In this document: in pieces, positions 8,032-17,149 of the stretch
How positions within the stretch are numbered: position 1 is the first letter of the stretch
Layout of the letters: each line of letters starts with the position of its first letter
Assembly: GCF_001280125.1 (NCBI RefSeq)
Contig: NZ_LGEG01000080.1
Coordinates: forward strand, 1 to 64,000
Source of the DNA: Streptomyces sp. NRRL F-6492
GTDB lineage: Bacteria > Actinomycetota > Actinomycetes > Streptomycetales > Streptomycetaceae
DNA length: 64,000 nucleotides
Reading direction: 5' to 3'
Notes under the pieces: model-generated
Told to the model about the DNA's origin: nothing
What the model saw: the letters and a program-made list of their open reading frames with translations, nothing else
Databases searched by the model: none
Translations under genes and position numbers: made by a program

Positions 8032-9345
8032 TCAGGCGTCGACGCTCAGGGCGGGCAGGGTCCAGGTGCCGTCGAGGACCGAGGGCTCGGGACCGTACAC
8101 GCGGATGGCGATGGTGAAGGGTCCGTCGGGCGCGGGCAGCCAGTTCGCGGCCTGCTTCGGCTCGGTCGGGCGGTCCTTGCGCACGTAGAGGGTGAGGCCG
8201 CCGTCGTCGTCGTGGACCAGCCCGGGAGTGCGGTCGCCGATCGAGTAGCGGTCGATCTCGTTGGCGACGAGGAGCCGTTCGGGCAGCCGGTAGATCGTGG
8301 CCGACCAGAAGGAGCGGGCGGGCGGCAGCGCGCCGGGGGCGAAGCGGATGACGTGGTCGTGCGTGGAGGCGTTCGGCGGCCGGTTGCCCTGGTCGTCCTG
8401 GGCCCACCCCGCGTACCACGCCTCCGCCGCCGGCAGGCCGTACAGGCCCTTGTCGACGCCGACGGCGCGGGTCAGGTAGTCGTCGCCGTGCTCGGCGCGG
8501 GTGCCGAACCAGTGGGTGGAGTCGGCGGCGTCCTTCTTCGCCTCCTCCAGACGCGCGCGGGCGTCCGCGACGCCCCGCTCGATCGCGGCGCGGATCTCGG
8601 GCTTCAGGGCCGAGGGCTCGAACTCGCCGCCGCCCGTCACTCCGAGGGCGGCGAGCCGGTCCCGCAGCTCCCGCTCGCCGTCGAGGACGGGGAAGAACCG
8701 GAGCAGGAAGTCGAGGAGGGTGAAGAACTCGACGGTGTCGAGGTCCTCCTCCCGCCAGACCGGCCACACCGGCTCCTCGACCGGGTGCGGTGCGGCGGTG
8801 CCGGTGAACTCCGACAGCGGCCGGAGGAGGTACCGCTCCTGGATCGCCCGCAGGGCCGGTACGTCGTCGGGGCCGGCCAGACAGGTGCGGCCCAGGATGC
8901 CGACCAGGAAGGTGTCGGCGCGCAGCACGCCCGTGATGCCCTCGGGAACGACGCCGTCCCAGCCGGGCCCGGCGACCAGGTGGTCGCTCGCCTCCGGGCC
9001 GGTCGTACGGGCGCCGACGTAGCCGACGTAGGAGGTGTCCAGGTCGTGCGGCGGCAGGACGTAGTACCGGTCCACGGCCGGCACCGAGATCACCCAGGGC
9101 TCGGCGCGCAGGTCCAGCCAGGCCCACGAGTAGGGGGTGTCGTTGTTCGGGGTCACCACGTCGGTGTTGGCCGGGGTGAACGGCTCCGAGTAGTGCCGGA
9201 AGCGGCCGAAGCCCCCCACGTACCGGGGGTCGTCGGAGTCGACCGCCTGCGGGTACATCGTCCGGTAGTTCTCCAGGAGCGCGTACCCCCAGATCCAGCC
9301 CTCGGCCGCGGTCCGCCGCGCCTCCTCGACCGTCAGCTCCGACAC
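8032..9345 (-). CDS. DUF1254/DUF1214 domain protein, first of a pair
   Basis: 437 residues from the GTG at 9345, chosen because GAGGAGG lies 5 bases upstream; the frame also allows a start at 9372. DUF1254 part: GWIWGYALLENYRTMYP, TPANTDVVTPNNDTPYSWAW. DUF1214 part: GALPPARSFWSATIYRL, DRYSIGDRTPGLVHDDD and WLPAPDGPFTIAIRVYGPE. No signal peptide is seen. First gene of the operon with the second DUF1254 gene and a GAP-family membrane protein; 149 bases separate it from the divergent SulP transporter. The reaction is unknown. The shared NNDTPYS/NNDTVYS motif is the best candidate for a functional site in both paralogues. Confidence 0.8.
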   Translation of the reverse strand: MSELTVEEARRTAAEGWIWGYALLENYRTMYPQAVDSDDPRYVGGFGRFRHYSEPFTPANTDVVTPNNDTPYSWAWLDLRAEPWVISVPAVDRYYVLPPHDLDTSYVGYVGARTTGPEASDHLVAGPGWDGVVPEGITGVLRADTFLVGILGRTCLAGPDDVPALRAIQERYLLRPLSEFTGTAAPHPVEEPVWPVWREEDLDTVEFFTLLDFLLRFFPVLDGERELRDRLAALGVTGGGEFEPSALKPEIRAAIERGVADARARLEEAKKDAADSTHWFGTRAEHGDDYLTRAVGVDKGLYGLPAAEAWYAGWAQDDQGNRPPNASTHDHVIRFAPGALPPARSFWSATIYRLPERLLVANEIDRYSIGDRTPGLVHDDDGGLTLYVRKDRPTEPKQAANWLPAPDGPFTIAIRVYGPEPSVLDGTWTLPALSVDA

Positions 9346-9494
9346 ACCGGCCTCCTCGCACAGAGCGCACATATCGCTTCAAAATGTCACGCTACTTCGT
9401 GGGACGCATCCGCAGCCCTGCCCCTCGGGCACGAACCGGACGCAGCGAAGGAGCCGGCCATGCGGCTCACGAGGGATTCTCCGAGGTCGTCCGC

Positions 9495-11177
9495 GTGAGC
9501 GCCGGACAGGAACACCGGAACCGGCCGGTGGCCGACTGGCTGGGTCGCTACCACAAGGGTCTGCTGCGGGGCGACGTGCTGGGGGCGCTCACGGCGTGGG
9601 CGCTCATCGTCCCCGAGAGCGTCGCGTACGCGCAGATCGCCGGGCTGCCCCCGCAGAACGCGTTCTACGCCGCTCCGGTGGCCCTGCTGGTGTACGCGTT
9701 GTTCGGCCGGTCCAACTTCCTGATCGTCGGCGCGACGTCGGCGGCGGCGGTCCTGTCGGCGGCGGCCGTGTCCGACATCAGCGGTGATCCGAAGGACGCC
9801 GTCGGCCTTTCGGCCGCTCTCGCGGTCGTCGTCGGGGCGGTGCTGCTGGTCGCCGGCGTCGCCCGCCTGGGGTTCGTCACCAACTTCCTCGCCGAGCCCG
9901 CTCTGGTGGGCTTCCTGTTCGGGATGGCCCTGACCATCGTCGTCCGGCAGGGAGCCAAGCTCGTCGGCGTCTCCAGCGGGGACGGCGACTTCTTCGAGCG
10001 CCTGTGGACCATCCTGCGCAAGGCGCCCGACTGGTCGCTCGCCACGCTCGCCGTCGGAGCCGGTGCGCTGGCGCTGCTGCTCCTGCTGGAACGGTTCGCG
10101 CCCCGCCTGCCCGCCGCGCTGATCGTGCTCGCCCTCGCACTGGTCCTCTCCGCCCCCCTGGGCCTGAAGGACCACGGCGTGGACGTCGTGGGCGAGATTC
10201 CCCAGGCCGTCCCCGTACCGCACCTGCCGGGCATCGCGGCCGAGGACTGGATCGCCCTGTCGGCGGGTGCGCTCGGCGTCGCCCTGGTGGTCTTCGCCGA
10301 GGCGTTCAGCATCGCCAACCGCTTCGCGCGCGAACACGGCCAGGAGGTCGACGCCGACCGGGAGATGGTCGCGGTCGGCCTCGGCAACATCGCCGTCGGC
10401 CTGGTCCGGGGTTTCGTCGTCTCGGGCAGCGCCTCGCGCAGCGCGGCGGCGACCGGCGCGGGCGGCCGCACCCCGATGGTGTCCCTGATCGCCGCGGGCC
10501 TGATCCTGCTGACCGGGGCCTTCCTCACCCCGCTCTTCACCGACCTGCCCGAACCGGTCCTGGGCGCCATCGTGATCGTGGCCGTACGCGGCTTCATGAG
10601 GACGGACGAACTGCGCCGTTACGCGGCACTGGACCGGCAGAGCCTGTGGGTGGCGCTCACCGCCCTGATCGGCGTCCTCCTCTTCGACCTGCTTCCCGGA
10701 CTGCTGCTGGCCGTGGCGCTCTCCCTCCTCCTCTTCATCGCCGCCGCCGGCCGCCGCAACGTCGCCGTCCTCGGGCGCCTGCCCGGCACCCGTCTGTACG
10801 CCGACACCGCGCAGCACCCGGACGCGGCCACCACCCCCGGCGTGCTCGCCGTGCGGCCCGACGGCAGCCTGTTCTTCGGCAACGTCGACCGCGTCCGCCT
10901 CGCCGTCCGTGACCTGGTCGCGGACGCCTCCCCGCCCCCGCGAGCCGTCGTCCTGGACCTGACCGGCAGCTATCGGCTCGGCATCCCGGTCCTCGACACG
11001 CTCGACGAACTGGGAGAGGAACTGGCCAGGAAGGACATCACCCTGCACGTGGCGCACGTACGGGCACGCGCCGAACGGGACCTGGCCCGGCACGTCCTGG
11101 CGGACCGCGTCGGACCGCACGGCCTCCACCGCACCGTGGACGACGCCGTCTCGGCGGCGACCGGCGGGCCGGCCTGA
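9495..11177 (+). CDS. SulP-family anion transporter with STAS domain
   Basis: 560 residues from GTG 9495 (GAGG at 9483-9486). The SulP signature is near the N terminus: GLLRGDVLGALTAWALIVPESVAYAQIAGLPPQNAFYAAP. About 11-12 membrane helices follow, then a C-terminal STAS domain (about 440-550: VLAVRPDGSLFFGNVDRVR, VVLDLTGSYRLGIPVLDTL). Family members move sulfate, bicarbonate or other anions across the inner membrane. The STAS domain lacks the usual DSSG serine, which fits transporters rather than anti-anti-sigma factors. It is transcribed away from the DUF1254 operon. No sulfate-assimilation genes or carbonic anhydrase are adjacent, so the anion cannot be assigned. Confidence 0.85.
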   Translation: MSAGQEHRNRPVADWLGRYHKGLLRGDVLGALTAWALIVPESVAYAQIAGLPPQNAFYAAPVALLVYALFGRSNFLIVGATSAAAVLSAAAVSDISGDPKDAVGLSAALAVVVGAVLLVAGVARLGFVTNFLAEPALVGFLFGMALTIVVRQGAKLVGVSSGDGDFFERLWTILRKAPDWSLATLAVGAGALALLLLLERFAPRLPAALIVLALALVLSAPLGLKDHGVDVVGEIPQAVPVPHLPGIAAEDWIALSAGALGVALVVFAEAFSIANRFAREHGQEVDADREMVAVGLGNIAVGLVRGFVVSGSASRSAAATGAGGRTPMVSLIAAGLILLTGAFLTPLFTDLPEPVLGAIVIVAVRGFMRTDELRRYAALDRQSLWVALTALIGVLLFDLLPGLLLAVALSLLLFIAAAGRRNVAVLGRLPGTRLYADTAQHPDAATTPGVLAVRPDGSLFFGNVDRVRLAVRDLVADASPPPRAVVLDLTGSYRLGIPVLDTLDELGEELARKDITLHVAHVRARAERDLARHVLADRVGPHGLHRTVDDAVSAATGGPA

Positions 11178-11202
11178 GCAGCGGGCCCGCGCTCCCGCCC
11201 TT

Positions 11203-12549
11203 TCAGTGGCTGACGGGAATCCCGGCGGCCGGGGACTCCGGGACGCCGAGGCGCCGCGCGTCCTTCTCCGGGCGCATGAAGAGGGCCGCCAGGAGGCCGG
11301 TGACCAGCAGCAGACCTGCCGTGACGAGCCAGCCGTCCCGATAGCCGATCGCGGCTGACGCGCCACTGTCCACGATCCGGCCCAGCACCAGGGGCGACAC
11401 GATCCCGCCCAGGGCGAAGACCGCCACCAGGGCGCCGAGGACGACGCCGCGCTGGGAGGGCGGCGTGATCCGGGCGATGGCCGTCTGCGCGACGGTGATC
11501 ATGACCAGGGCCAGAGCCATCGGACCGAACATCATCGGGACCTTGATCCAGAGCGCGTCGGCGGTCGCGAACACGGTCACCGCGACCGCCGAGGCCACCA
11601 GCAGCAGACCGGCGCCGGCGCCGGCGGGCAGCCTTCCCCCGGTGCCGCGCCGCGCGGCCCGGCGGGCCAGCAGCCCGTGCGCCAGGAGGACCGCCCCGTT
11701 GGCGACAGCCGCCGCGCCGACCGCGGTACCGGCCTGCTTCAGGTTCCAGCCGACCACCGTCTGGAGGTAGTCCGGCAGCCACGTGAGCTTGGCGCTCATC
11801 ACCCAGTAGGCGGCGAACGCGCCCAGGGCCGCCGTGACGAACGTGCCGGAGAGGAAGACCTTCCGCAGCGGTACCTCCGGGAGCCCGGATCCGCCGTCCG
11901 CGGTGGGCGCCCGACGGCCCACGGGCGGGGCCAGCGGCCCCTCCCCGCCCTTCACCGTCCACACCGCGGCCCACAGGAGCCCGGCGGCGCCCGCCGCTCC
12001 GAAGGCCCATCGCCAGCCGAAGTGGGAGATCACCGCGCCCAGGGTCGGCGCCGCCACCGCGACGCCCGCCGCAGCGCCGACCATGAGGATCGCGGTCGGC
12101 AGGGTGCGCTCCCGCTGCTCGAACCAGCCGTGCACGTGGTGGACCGCCACCGGGGCCGCGGGCCCCTCGGCGAAGCCGAGCAGCACCCTCGTCGCGATCA
12201 GCGTCCCGAAGCCCGCCGCGGCCCAGAGCATCGGCAGCTGGGCGACCGACCACAGCAGGCCCATCACCAGGAGCAGCACCGAGGTGCGCACCTTGCGCGT
12301 CAGGAACGACACGCCGAGGGCGGAGAGCGAGAAGAGGCCGAAGAACGCGGCCTGGGCGGTGCCGAACTCCTGACGGCCGAGACCGAACTCCTTCATGATC
12401 TCCGGTCCGGCAAGGCCCAGGACGGCCTTGTCGGCGAAGTTCACCAGCATGAAGGCCAGCAGCAGCCAGGTGGTCGTCCACGCCTGCCGGCCGGCAGGCG
12501 CCGTCACCACCGGCCCGGTGGGTCGCGTCGGGACGTGGGTCGCCTCCAT
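11203..12549 (-). CDS. MFS transporter
   Basis: 448 residues, 12 hydrophobic segments. Typical features are LLAFMLVNFADKAVLGLAGP in helix 1, the loop after helix 2 (FLTRKVRTS) and RVLLGFAEGPAAPVAVHHVHGWF around helices 4-5, the layout of the anion:cation symporter (hexuronate/phthalate) group. Start set at ATG 12549 because AAGGGG is 7 bases upstream; a GTG at 12555 would give a GTGA overlap with the preceding gene. Co-transcription with the metallo-hydrolase upstream suggests uptake of that enzyme's substrate, perhaps an organic sulfate or another organic acid. That is inference only. Confidence 0.8.
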   Translation of the reverse strand: MEATHVPTRPTGPVVTAPAGRQAWTTTWLLLAFMLVNFADKAVLGLAGPEIMKEFGLGRQEFGTAQAAFFGLFSLSALGVSFLTRKVRTSVLLLVMGLLWSVAQLPMLWAAAGFGTLIATRVLLGFAEGPAAPVAVHHVHGWFEQRERTLPTAILMVGAAAGVAVAAPTLGAVISHFGWRWAFGAAGAAGLLWAAVWTVKGGEGPLAPPVGRRAPTADGGSGLPEVPLRKVFLSGTFVTAALGAFAAYWVMSAKLTWLPDYLQTVVGWNLKQAGTAVGAAAVANGAVLLAHGLLARRAARRGTGGRLPAGAGAGLLLVASAVAVTVFATADALWIKVPMMFGPMALALVMITVAQTAIARITPPSQRGVVLGALVAVFALGGIVSPLVLGRIVDSGASAAIGYRDGWLVTAGLLLVTGLLAALFMRPEKDARRLGVPESPAAGIPVSH

Positions 12550-12551
12550 GG

Positions 12552-13964
12552 TCACGCCCCTTGCCGTGCGTCGGCATCCGCGGGCGTGCCGCATCCGCAG
12601 CCGTCGTCGTCGACGACGCCCACGCTGATGGCTCCCGCGGCCCGTCGCCGCCCCTCGTCGCTGCGCGTCAGCTCGGTGGCGACGTCCGTGCCCTCGGCGA
12701 CGGCGGCGGATTCGGCGGCCGCCCAGTTGAAGACGCCGCGCGCCATCGTCGAGGTCTCCCGCTCGGCCCGGCGGGCGAAGACCTCGGCCCGGATCCGGGC
12801 GACCTCCCGGTCGGCCGGTGCGGCCAGGGCGGCGGTCTCGGCGAGGTGGGCCGCCAGGCGCAGTTCGCCGAGGCCGAGCAGCTGCCCGGCCCGGTCCGCC
12901 AGCGCTCGGGCGCCGCCCGCCGCGTCGGCGAGTTCGGCGGCCAGCGCCGCTTCGGGGGCCGGCTTGAGGTGCGCCGGGTTCTGGTCGTACCAGCCGCCCC
13001 ACAGCCGCCAGAGGTTGCGCACGACGAACTCCGGCTCGTCGTACGCCGGGTGGAGGTACGGCTTCTCCAGGAGGCCCGGCGGAACCTTCACCCCGTGCAG
13101 CACCTCGTCCAGACGCGCCCCGGCGTTCATGAGGTCCCGTGTCTGGTCGCACAGCGACTCCAGGAGCTCGGCCGTGTCGCCGAGGGCCTGACGGATGCGG
13201 TCGGAGCCGAGGATCGGCACCCCGTGCCCGGGGAGCAGGACCTCGGCGTCCAGCTCCTGCATGTCGCGCAGCGCCCGTGCCCACTCCACCGGATAGCGCT
13301 GCACCTTCTGCGGGTTGCCGGCGTTCGGCGAGTTCCAGATGAACAGGTCACCGGTGCACAGGGTGCGCAGCTCCGGGATCCACACGTAGGTGTGGTCGTC
13401 CGTCTCCCCGCGCGCGTGCACCAGCTCGAAGGTCAGCTCTCCCCGGCGCACGGTGAGCCGGTCCCGGTAGGTGGTGTCGGGGTAGCGGTACTGCGTCGGC
13501 CACTGCAGGGACGGGACGCCGAACTGCCGCCGGTTGATCCACGTGTTGTACCCGGCGGTCTCGCGGTAGCGGTCGAAGCGTGCCGCCACCGCCTCGTGGG
13601 CGAAGACCTCGGGGCGCTCCGTGCCCGCGTCGGCCGCCTCCTGGTCGAACGGCGCCAGGCCGAAGACGTGATCCACGTGACCGTGGGTGTAGACGACCGC
13701 GCTCACCGGATCCGCCGAGTGGTCGCGCACCGACGCGTGCAGCCGGGACGCCGTCCGGATGTCGCCGGAGTCGATCAGCACCAGACCGTCACCGGTGTCG
13801 AACACCGACACGTTCGCGAAGGCCGGGAAGAGCGCGGTCCGCTCGCCGACCGCCACGAGACCGCCGTCGGCGAACTCTCCCGTGAAGTGGGCCAGCAGCG
13901 ACTCCTCGCCGGACCAGACCCGGTCCGCGTACTCCATGTAACCGCTCGCACTGTGTTCCGTCAT
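12552..13964 (-). CDS. Metallo-beta-lactamase-fold hydrolase, alkylsulfatase-like
   Basis: 470 residues, ATG 13964 with GAGGAG nine bases upstream. The zinc motif HxHxDH is seen as THGHVDH (His94, His96, Asp98, His99). Later ligands fit HARGETDDHTYVWIPELRTLCTGDLFIW and LLPGHG. The C-terminal part (about 275-440) resembles the alkyl-sulfatase dimerisation domain: RDLMNAGARLDEVLHGVKVP, WYDQNPAHLKP. Relatives (BDS1/SdsA1-like) cleave primary or secondary alkyl sulfates, but many members are untested. The last 20 residues carry an unusual GCGCG cluster after an Asp run. In operon with the MFS gene and divergent from a PucR regulator, suggesting a small catabolic unit. Confidence 0.75.
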   Translation of the reverse strand: MTEHSASGYMEYADRVWSGEESLLAHFTGEFADGGLVAVGERTALFPAFANVSVFDTGDGLVLIDSGDIRTASRLHASVRDHSADPVSAVVYTHGHVDHVFGLAPFDQEAADAGTERPEVFAHEAVAARFDRYRETAGYNTWINRRQFGVPSLQWPTQYRYPDTTYRDRLTVRRGELTFELVHARGETDDHTYVWIPELRTLCTGDLFIWNSPNAGNPQKVQRYPVEWARALRDMQELDAEVLLPGHGVPILGSDRIRQALGDTAELLESLCDQTRDLMNAGARLDEVLHGVKVPPGLLEKPYLHPAYDEPEFVVRNLWRLWGGWYDQNPAHLKPAPEAALAAELADAAGGARALADRAGQLLGLGELRLAAHLAETAALAAPADREVARIRAEVFARRAERETSTMARGVFNWAAAESAAVAEGTDVATELTRSDEGRRRAAGAISVGVVDDDGCGCGTPADADARQGA

Positions 13965-14100
13965 AACACCCGGCTCCTCGTACGTCAGCCCGGGGACCGC
14001 GTCCCGCGTCCCCTCGCGTGGCCCTCTGATGTCTGTAGAGTCTGCGCCGGAGCCCGACGGGGAGACACCCGCGGTCTTCACAGTGGTTCGCGGCATCGGC

Positions 14101-14114
14101 TGTGACCCGTCACA
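14101..14114. promoter_or_regulatory. Inverted repeat upstream of the PucR regulator
   Basis: TGTGAC and GTCACA face each other across two bases, 21 bases before the ATG at 14136 and inside the 171-base divergent region shared with the hydrolase gene. It is a candidate operator for autoregulation by the PucR protein. TAGAGT (14036-14041) is a possible -10 nearby. Confidence 0.4.
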
Positions 14115-14135
14115 ACCCCCAGGGAGGAAGCCTCG

Positions 14136-15374
14136 ATGCCGAGTGCCCCGCCGCCCGGACGCCAGGGCGCGTACCCGGCTCCCTCACCCGCCGCCCAGGC
14201 CCTTGCCGCCCGGTGCGAGAGCCGCGTCAACGAGCTCGCCCGCCGCATGGCCCGGGAATCCTTCGAACGACTCCCCGGGTACCGCGACCTCCCCACCGAC
14301 GTGAAGGACGTGGAGGTCGCCGCGACGGTCCGCCACGGGCTGCGCCTCTTCCTGCACCGCGTGCGTGATGCCCGGGACGACGACGGGGACTACCGCCTCT
14401 TCCGGGAGCGCGCCGCCCAGCGCGCCGACGAGGGCATGCCCCTGCACACGCTGCTGCGCAGTCACTCGACGGCCGTCCACGTCCTGTGGCAGGCCCTCAG
14501 GGACGAGGCCGTCGCCGGGGAGGAAGCCGCGCTCCTGGAACTCGTCGACCTCCTCCTGCGCGGTCACGAAGCCGTCATCGGAGCCGTCGCCGAGACCTAC
14601 CTCGACGAGCAGGCCGCGCTCTTCGCCGAACGCCGCGAACACCACCGGTCCCTGGTGCGCGGGCTGCTGGACGGCTCGCTGCCTCCCGCGCGGGCCTTCG
14701 AGGAACTGGGCCTCGAAGGCCCCGCTCTCGTCGTCCACCTGCACGTCCCGCGGGAGCGGGATCCGGCGGCCTCGGCCGTCGCGGACCGTCGCCGGGTGCG
14801 CCGCGTGCAGACCGTTCTCGACCGCGCCCTCGGATCCGGGGCGGTGTCGCTGCTCGATGTCGACGGCGGCCACGTGATCGCTCCGCGGCGGACGGACGAC
14901 ACCGACGGCGTCCGCGCCTGCGAGGAGCTGGCCGTCCGGCTCCGGCAGGTGTGCGGTCACGACGTCCGGCTGGCCGCGGTCACCGCCGCCACGGCCCAGG
15001 ACGTGCCGGCCGCCGCCCGCACCGCCACCGACATCGTCCGGGTCGCCCGCGCCTGCGGACGCCCCGCCGGCCCGCACCGCATGGACGACGTCCTGCTGGA
15101 GTACCACCTCTCCCGCCACGACGAGAGCAGCGACCGCATCGCCGCCCTTCTCGATCCCGTCGGTGACCGGCCCGAACTCGTCGAGACCCTGCGCGTCCAC
15201 CTCGAACACCGGCTGGACCGGCGCGGCACCGCCCACCGCCTCGGGCTGCACCCCAACACCGTGGACAACCGGCTGGCCAGGATCACCGAACTCACCGGCC
15301 TCGACGTCGCCTCCCCCCGCGGCAGCGCCCTGGCACTGGCCGCCCTGCTGCTGCGCGGCGACGCGCCCCGGTGA
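14136..15374 (+). CDS. PucR-family transcriptional regulator
   Basis: 412 residues; GGGAGG site before the ATG. The N-terminal region (about 20-170) is an all-helical sensory part similar to other actinobacterial PucR/CdaR proteins (ARRMARESFERLPGYRDLP). The middle (about 185-300) matches the GGDEF-like CdaR domain (VVHLHVPRERDPAASAVADR). The C terminus holds the PucR helix-turn-helix: LVETLRVHLEHRLDRRGTAH, LGLHPNTVDNRLARI. It is divergent from the MBL-fold hydrolase/MFS operon and most likely controls it in response to substrate or product, probably through the shared intergenic region. No ligand can be named. Confidence 0.85.
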   Translation: MPSAPPPGRQGAYPAPSPAAQALAARCESRVNELARRMARESFERLPGYRDLPTDVKDVEVAATVRHGLRLFLHRVRDARDDDGDYRLFRERAAQRADEGMPLHTLLRSHSTAVHVLWQALRDEAVAGEEAALLELVDLLLRGHEAVIGAVAETYLDEQAALFAERREHHRSLVRGLLDGSLPPARAFEELGLEGPALVVHLHVPRERDPAASAVADRRRVRRVQTVLDRALGSGAVSLLDVDGGHVIAPRRTDDTDGVRACEELAVRLRQVCGHDVRLAAVTAATAQDVPAAARTATDIVRVARACGRPAGPHRMDDVLLEYHLSRHDESSDRIAALLDPVGDRPELVETLRVHLEHRLDRRGTAHRLGLHPNTVDNRLARITELTGLDVASPRGSALALAALLLRGDAPR

Positions 15375-15880
15375 CCGTCGCGGGAGCGGCGACCGGGTGT
15401 GCGGGGACCGGCGCTCCGGGGCGGGGAGTTCCACCCGTGCGCCCGGCGCGACGCGCCGGAGACCTCCGAAGCCGTCGGCCCCAGCTCGGAACGTCGCTGC
15501 GTATGAGGACGAGTCGAGGCGCTGGCCCCGAAACGGTAAGCGGACGAATCTGCCGACGCCTTGACCCGCCTCGTCCGCCCAGCGTCTGAGTCCCGCTTCG
15601 GTGAGGGCTTCGACGATCCCGTGCTGCCGTGCGGCGGTCAGGTCGTGAGTCGAGCCGGGCGGAGCCGGTGAGACCCGGAGCAGCCGTCCGAACGGACTCC
15701 GGTCGCCCCGACGGGCAGCAGCACGGCCACTCCCGCAGGACTCGCCCCGAGCGAATCACCGCGACCGCGCGGGCGGACGGGAATCGTCGGTGGTGCCGGA
15801 TCCGGCACCCGGCCGGAGCGGGAGCCGCTAGGTTCGACCTGGTGATGTGAGAGCTTGTGAGAGATGAGAGGGTCTAGCGG
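15375..15880. other. Gap with a possible decayed minus-strand gene
   Basis: No intact gene is found. On the minus strand between about 15720 and 15434 one frame reads like protein (LTAARQHGIVEALTEAGLRR, then GVGRFVRLPFRGQRLDSSSY) with no start codon or ribosome site, which may be a fragment of a lost gene. The family is not recognised. The right end holds the promoter-like TAGGTT (15829-15834) and the purine-rich leader of the pcaL-like gene. Confidence 0.35.
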
Positions 15881-17140
15881 GTGAGTGAGACACCACCGAA
15901 CACCCTGCAGCACCGCGTCGACGGGCGAGAGGACGCTCCGGTCCTGGTCCTGGGGCCCTCCCTGGGCACCACGTTCCACATGTGGGACCGGCAGATCCCC
16001 GACCTCACGCGGGACTGGCGGATCGTACGCTTCGACCTCCCCGGACACGGCGGCGCGCCCGCGCAGCCCTTCAGCTCCGTCGCCGAGCTGGGCGACCGGC
16101 TGCTCGCCACCCTCGACGCGCTCGGGATCCAGCGCTTCGGGTACGCGGGCTGCTCCCTCGGCGGGGCCGTCGGGCTCGACCTCGCGCTGCGGGCGCCCCA
16201 CCGGGTCGCCTCGCTCGCCCTGGTCGCCACCTCGCCCCGGTTCGGCACCGCCGACGAGTTCCGGCAGCGGGGCGTCATCGTGCGGGCCAACGGTCTGGAG
16301 CCGATGGCCCGCACCGCCCCCGAGCAGTGGTTCACCCCGCTCTTCGCCGGCGCGCAGCCCGCCATCGTCGACTGGGCCGTGCAGATGGTCCGCACGACCG
16401 ACCCCGCCTGCTACATCGCCGCCTGCGAGGCCCTCGCCGTCTTCGACGTCCGCGAGGCCCTCGGCCGCGTCGGCGTCCCCGCGCTCGTGCTCGTCGGCTC
16501 CGAGGACCAGGTCACCGGGCCCGCCGAGGCCCGCACCCTGGTCGCCGGCATCGCCGACGCCCGGCTCGCCGTCGTCCCCGGCGCCTCCCACCTCGCCCCC
16601 GTCGAGCAGCCCGCCGCCGTCACCGACCTGCTCCTCGACCACTTCGCCGGGACGGTCCAGGACACCAGCGGCACCCTGACCGTGCCGCCGCTCCCCGCGG
16701 GACCGGCGCCCGCCGCCGAGCCCGCGGCCCCCGCCCCGGCCGCCGAGCCCGCCGGGGACGCCCGCCCCGACCCGTACGAGCGGGGGCTCGGGCTGCGCCG
16801 CGAGGTGCTCGGCGACGCCCAGGTGGACCGGGCCCTCGCCGAGGACCCCGACGGCACCCTCCAGGGGCTCGTCAACCGCTACGAGTGGGGCGAGGTCTGG
16901 AGCCGCGCGGGCCTCGACCGGCGCGTCCGCAGCGCCGTCACCCTCACCGCCCTCCTCGCCGGGGGCCACCGGGAGGCCCTCGCGGACCACACCCGGGCCG
17001 CCCTCCGCAACGGCCTCTCGCCCGACGAGATCCGCGAGATCGTGCTCCACGCGGGCGTGTACTGCGGCCTCCCGGCCGCCGAGACCGCCCTGCGGGTCGT
17101 CGCCCGCGTCATCGCGGAGGAGACCACGCCCCCGGCGTAG
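15881..17140 (+). CDS. pcaL: 3-oxoadipate enol-lactonase / 4-carboxymuconolactone decarboxylase fusion
   Basis: 419 residues joining two steps of the protocatechuate branch of the beta-ketoadipate pathway. Residues about 10-265 form an alpha/beta hydrolase with nucleophile Ser92 in GCSLGG, the PcaD lactonase. A Pro/Ala-rich linker (about 268-292) leads to the PcaC decarboxylase domain (about 293-415: RRAVRSAVTLTALL-like stretch, ADHTRAALRNGLSPDEIREI, GVYCGLPAAETAL). The fusion order PcaD-PcaC is normal for actinomycete PcaL. The GTG start follows GAGAGGG. No other pca genes are nearby, so the remaining pathway must lie elsewhere, or this copy acts on another lactone. Confidence 0.85.
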   Translation: MSETPPNTLQHRVDGREDAPVLVLGPSLGTTFHMWDRQIPDLTRDWRIVRFDLPGHGGAPAQPFSSVAELGDRLLATLDALGIQRFGYAGCSLGGAVGLDLALRAPHRVASLALVATSPRFGTADEFRQRGVIVRANGLEPMARTAPEQWFTPLFAGAQPAIVDWAVQMVRTTDPACYIAACEALAVFDVREALGRVGVPALVLVGSEDQVTGPAEARTLVAGIADARLAVVPGASHLAPVEQPAAVTDLLLDHFAGTVQDTSGTLTVPPLPAGPAPAAEPAAPAPAAEPAGDARPDPYERGLGLRREVLGDAQVDRALAEDPDGTLQGLVNRYEWGEVWSRAGLDRRVRSAVTLTALLAGGHREALADHTRAALRNGLSPDEIREIVLHAGVYCGLPAAETALRVVARVIAEETTPPA

Positions 17141-17143
17141 CCT
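17138..17143 (+). promoter_or_regulatory. -10 element overlapping the pcaL stop codon
   Basis: TAGCCT begins with the TAG stop of the previous gene and lies 6 bases before the GTG at 17150. That spacing is expected when transcription starts at the start codon (leaderless mRNA), and no ribosome site is present. Confidence 0.5.
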
Positions 17144-17149
17144 GGACGC

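Noticed and set aside
6112..9498. 1128-codon open frame opposite the DUF1254 operon
   Set aside because: Antisense to three well-supported genes, Arg/Gly/Val-rich, no ribosome site or family pattern. Long antisense frames are expected at this GC content.
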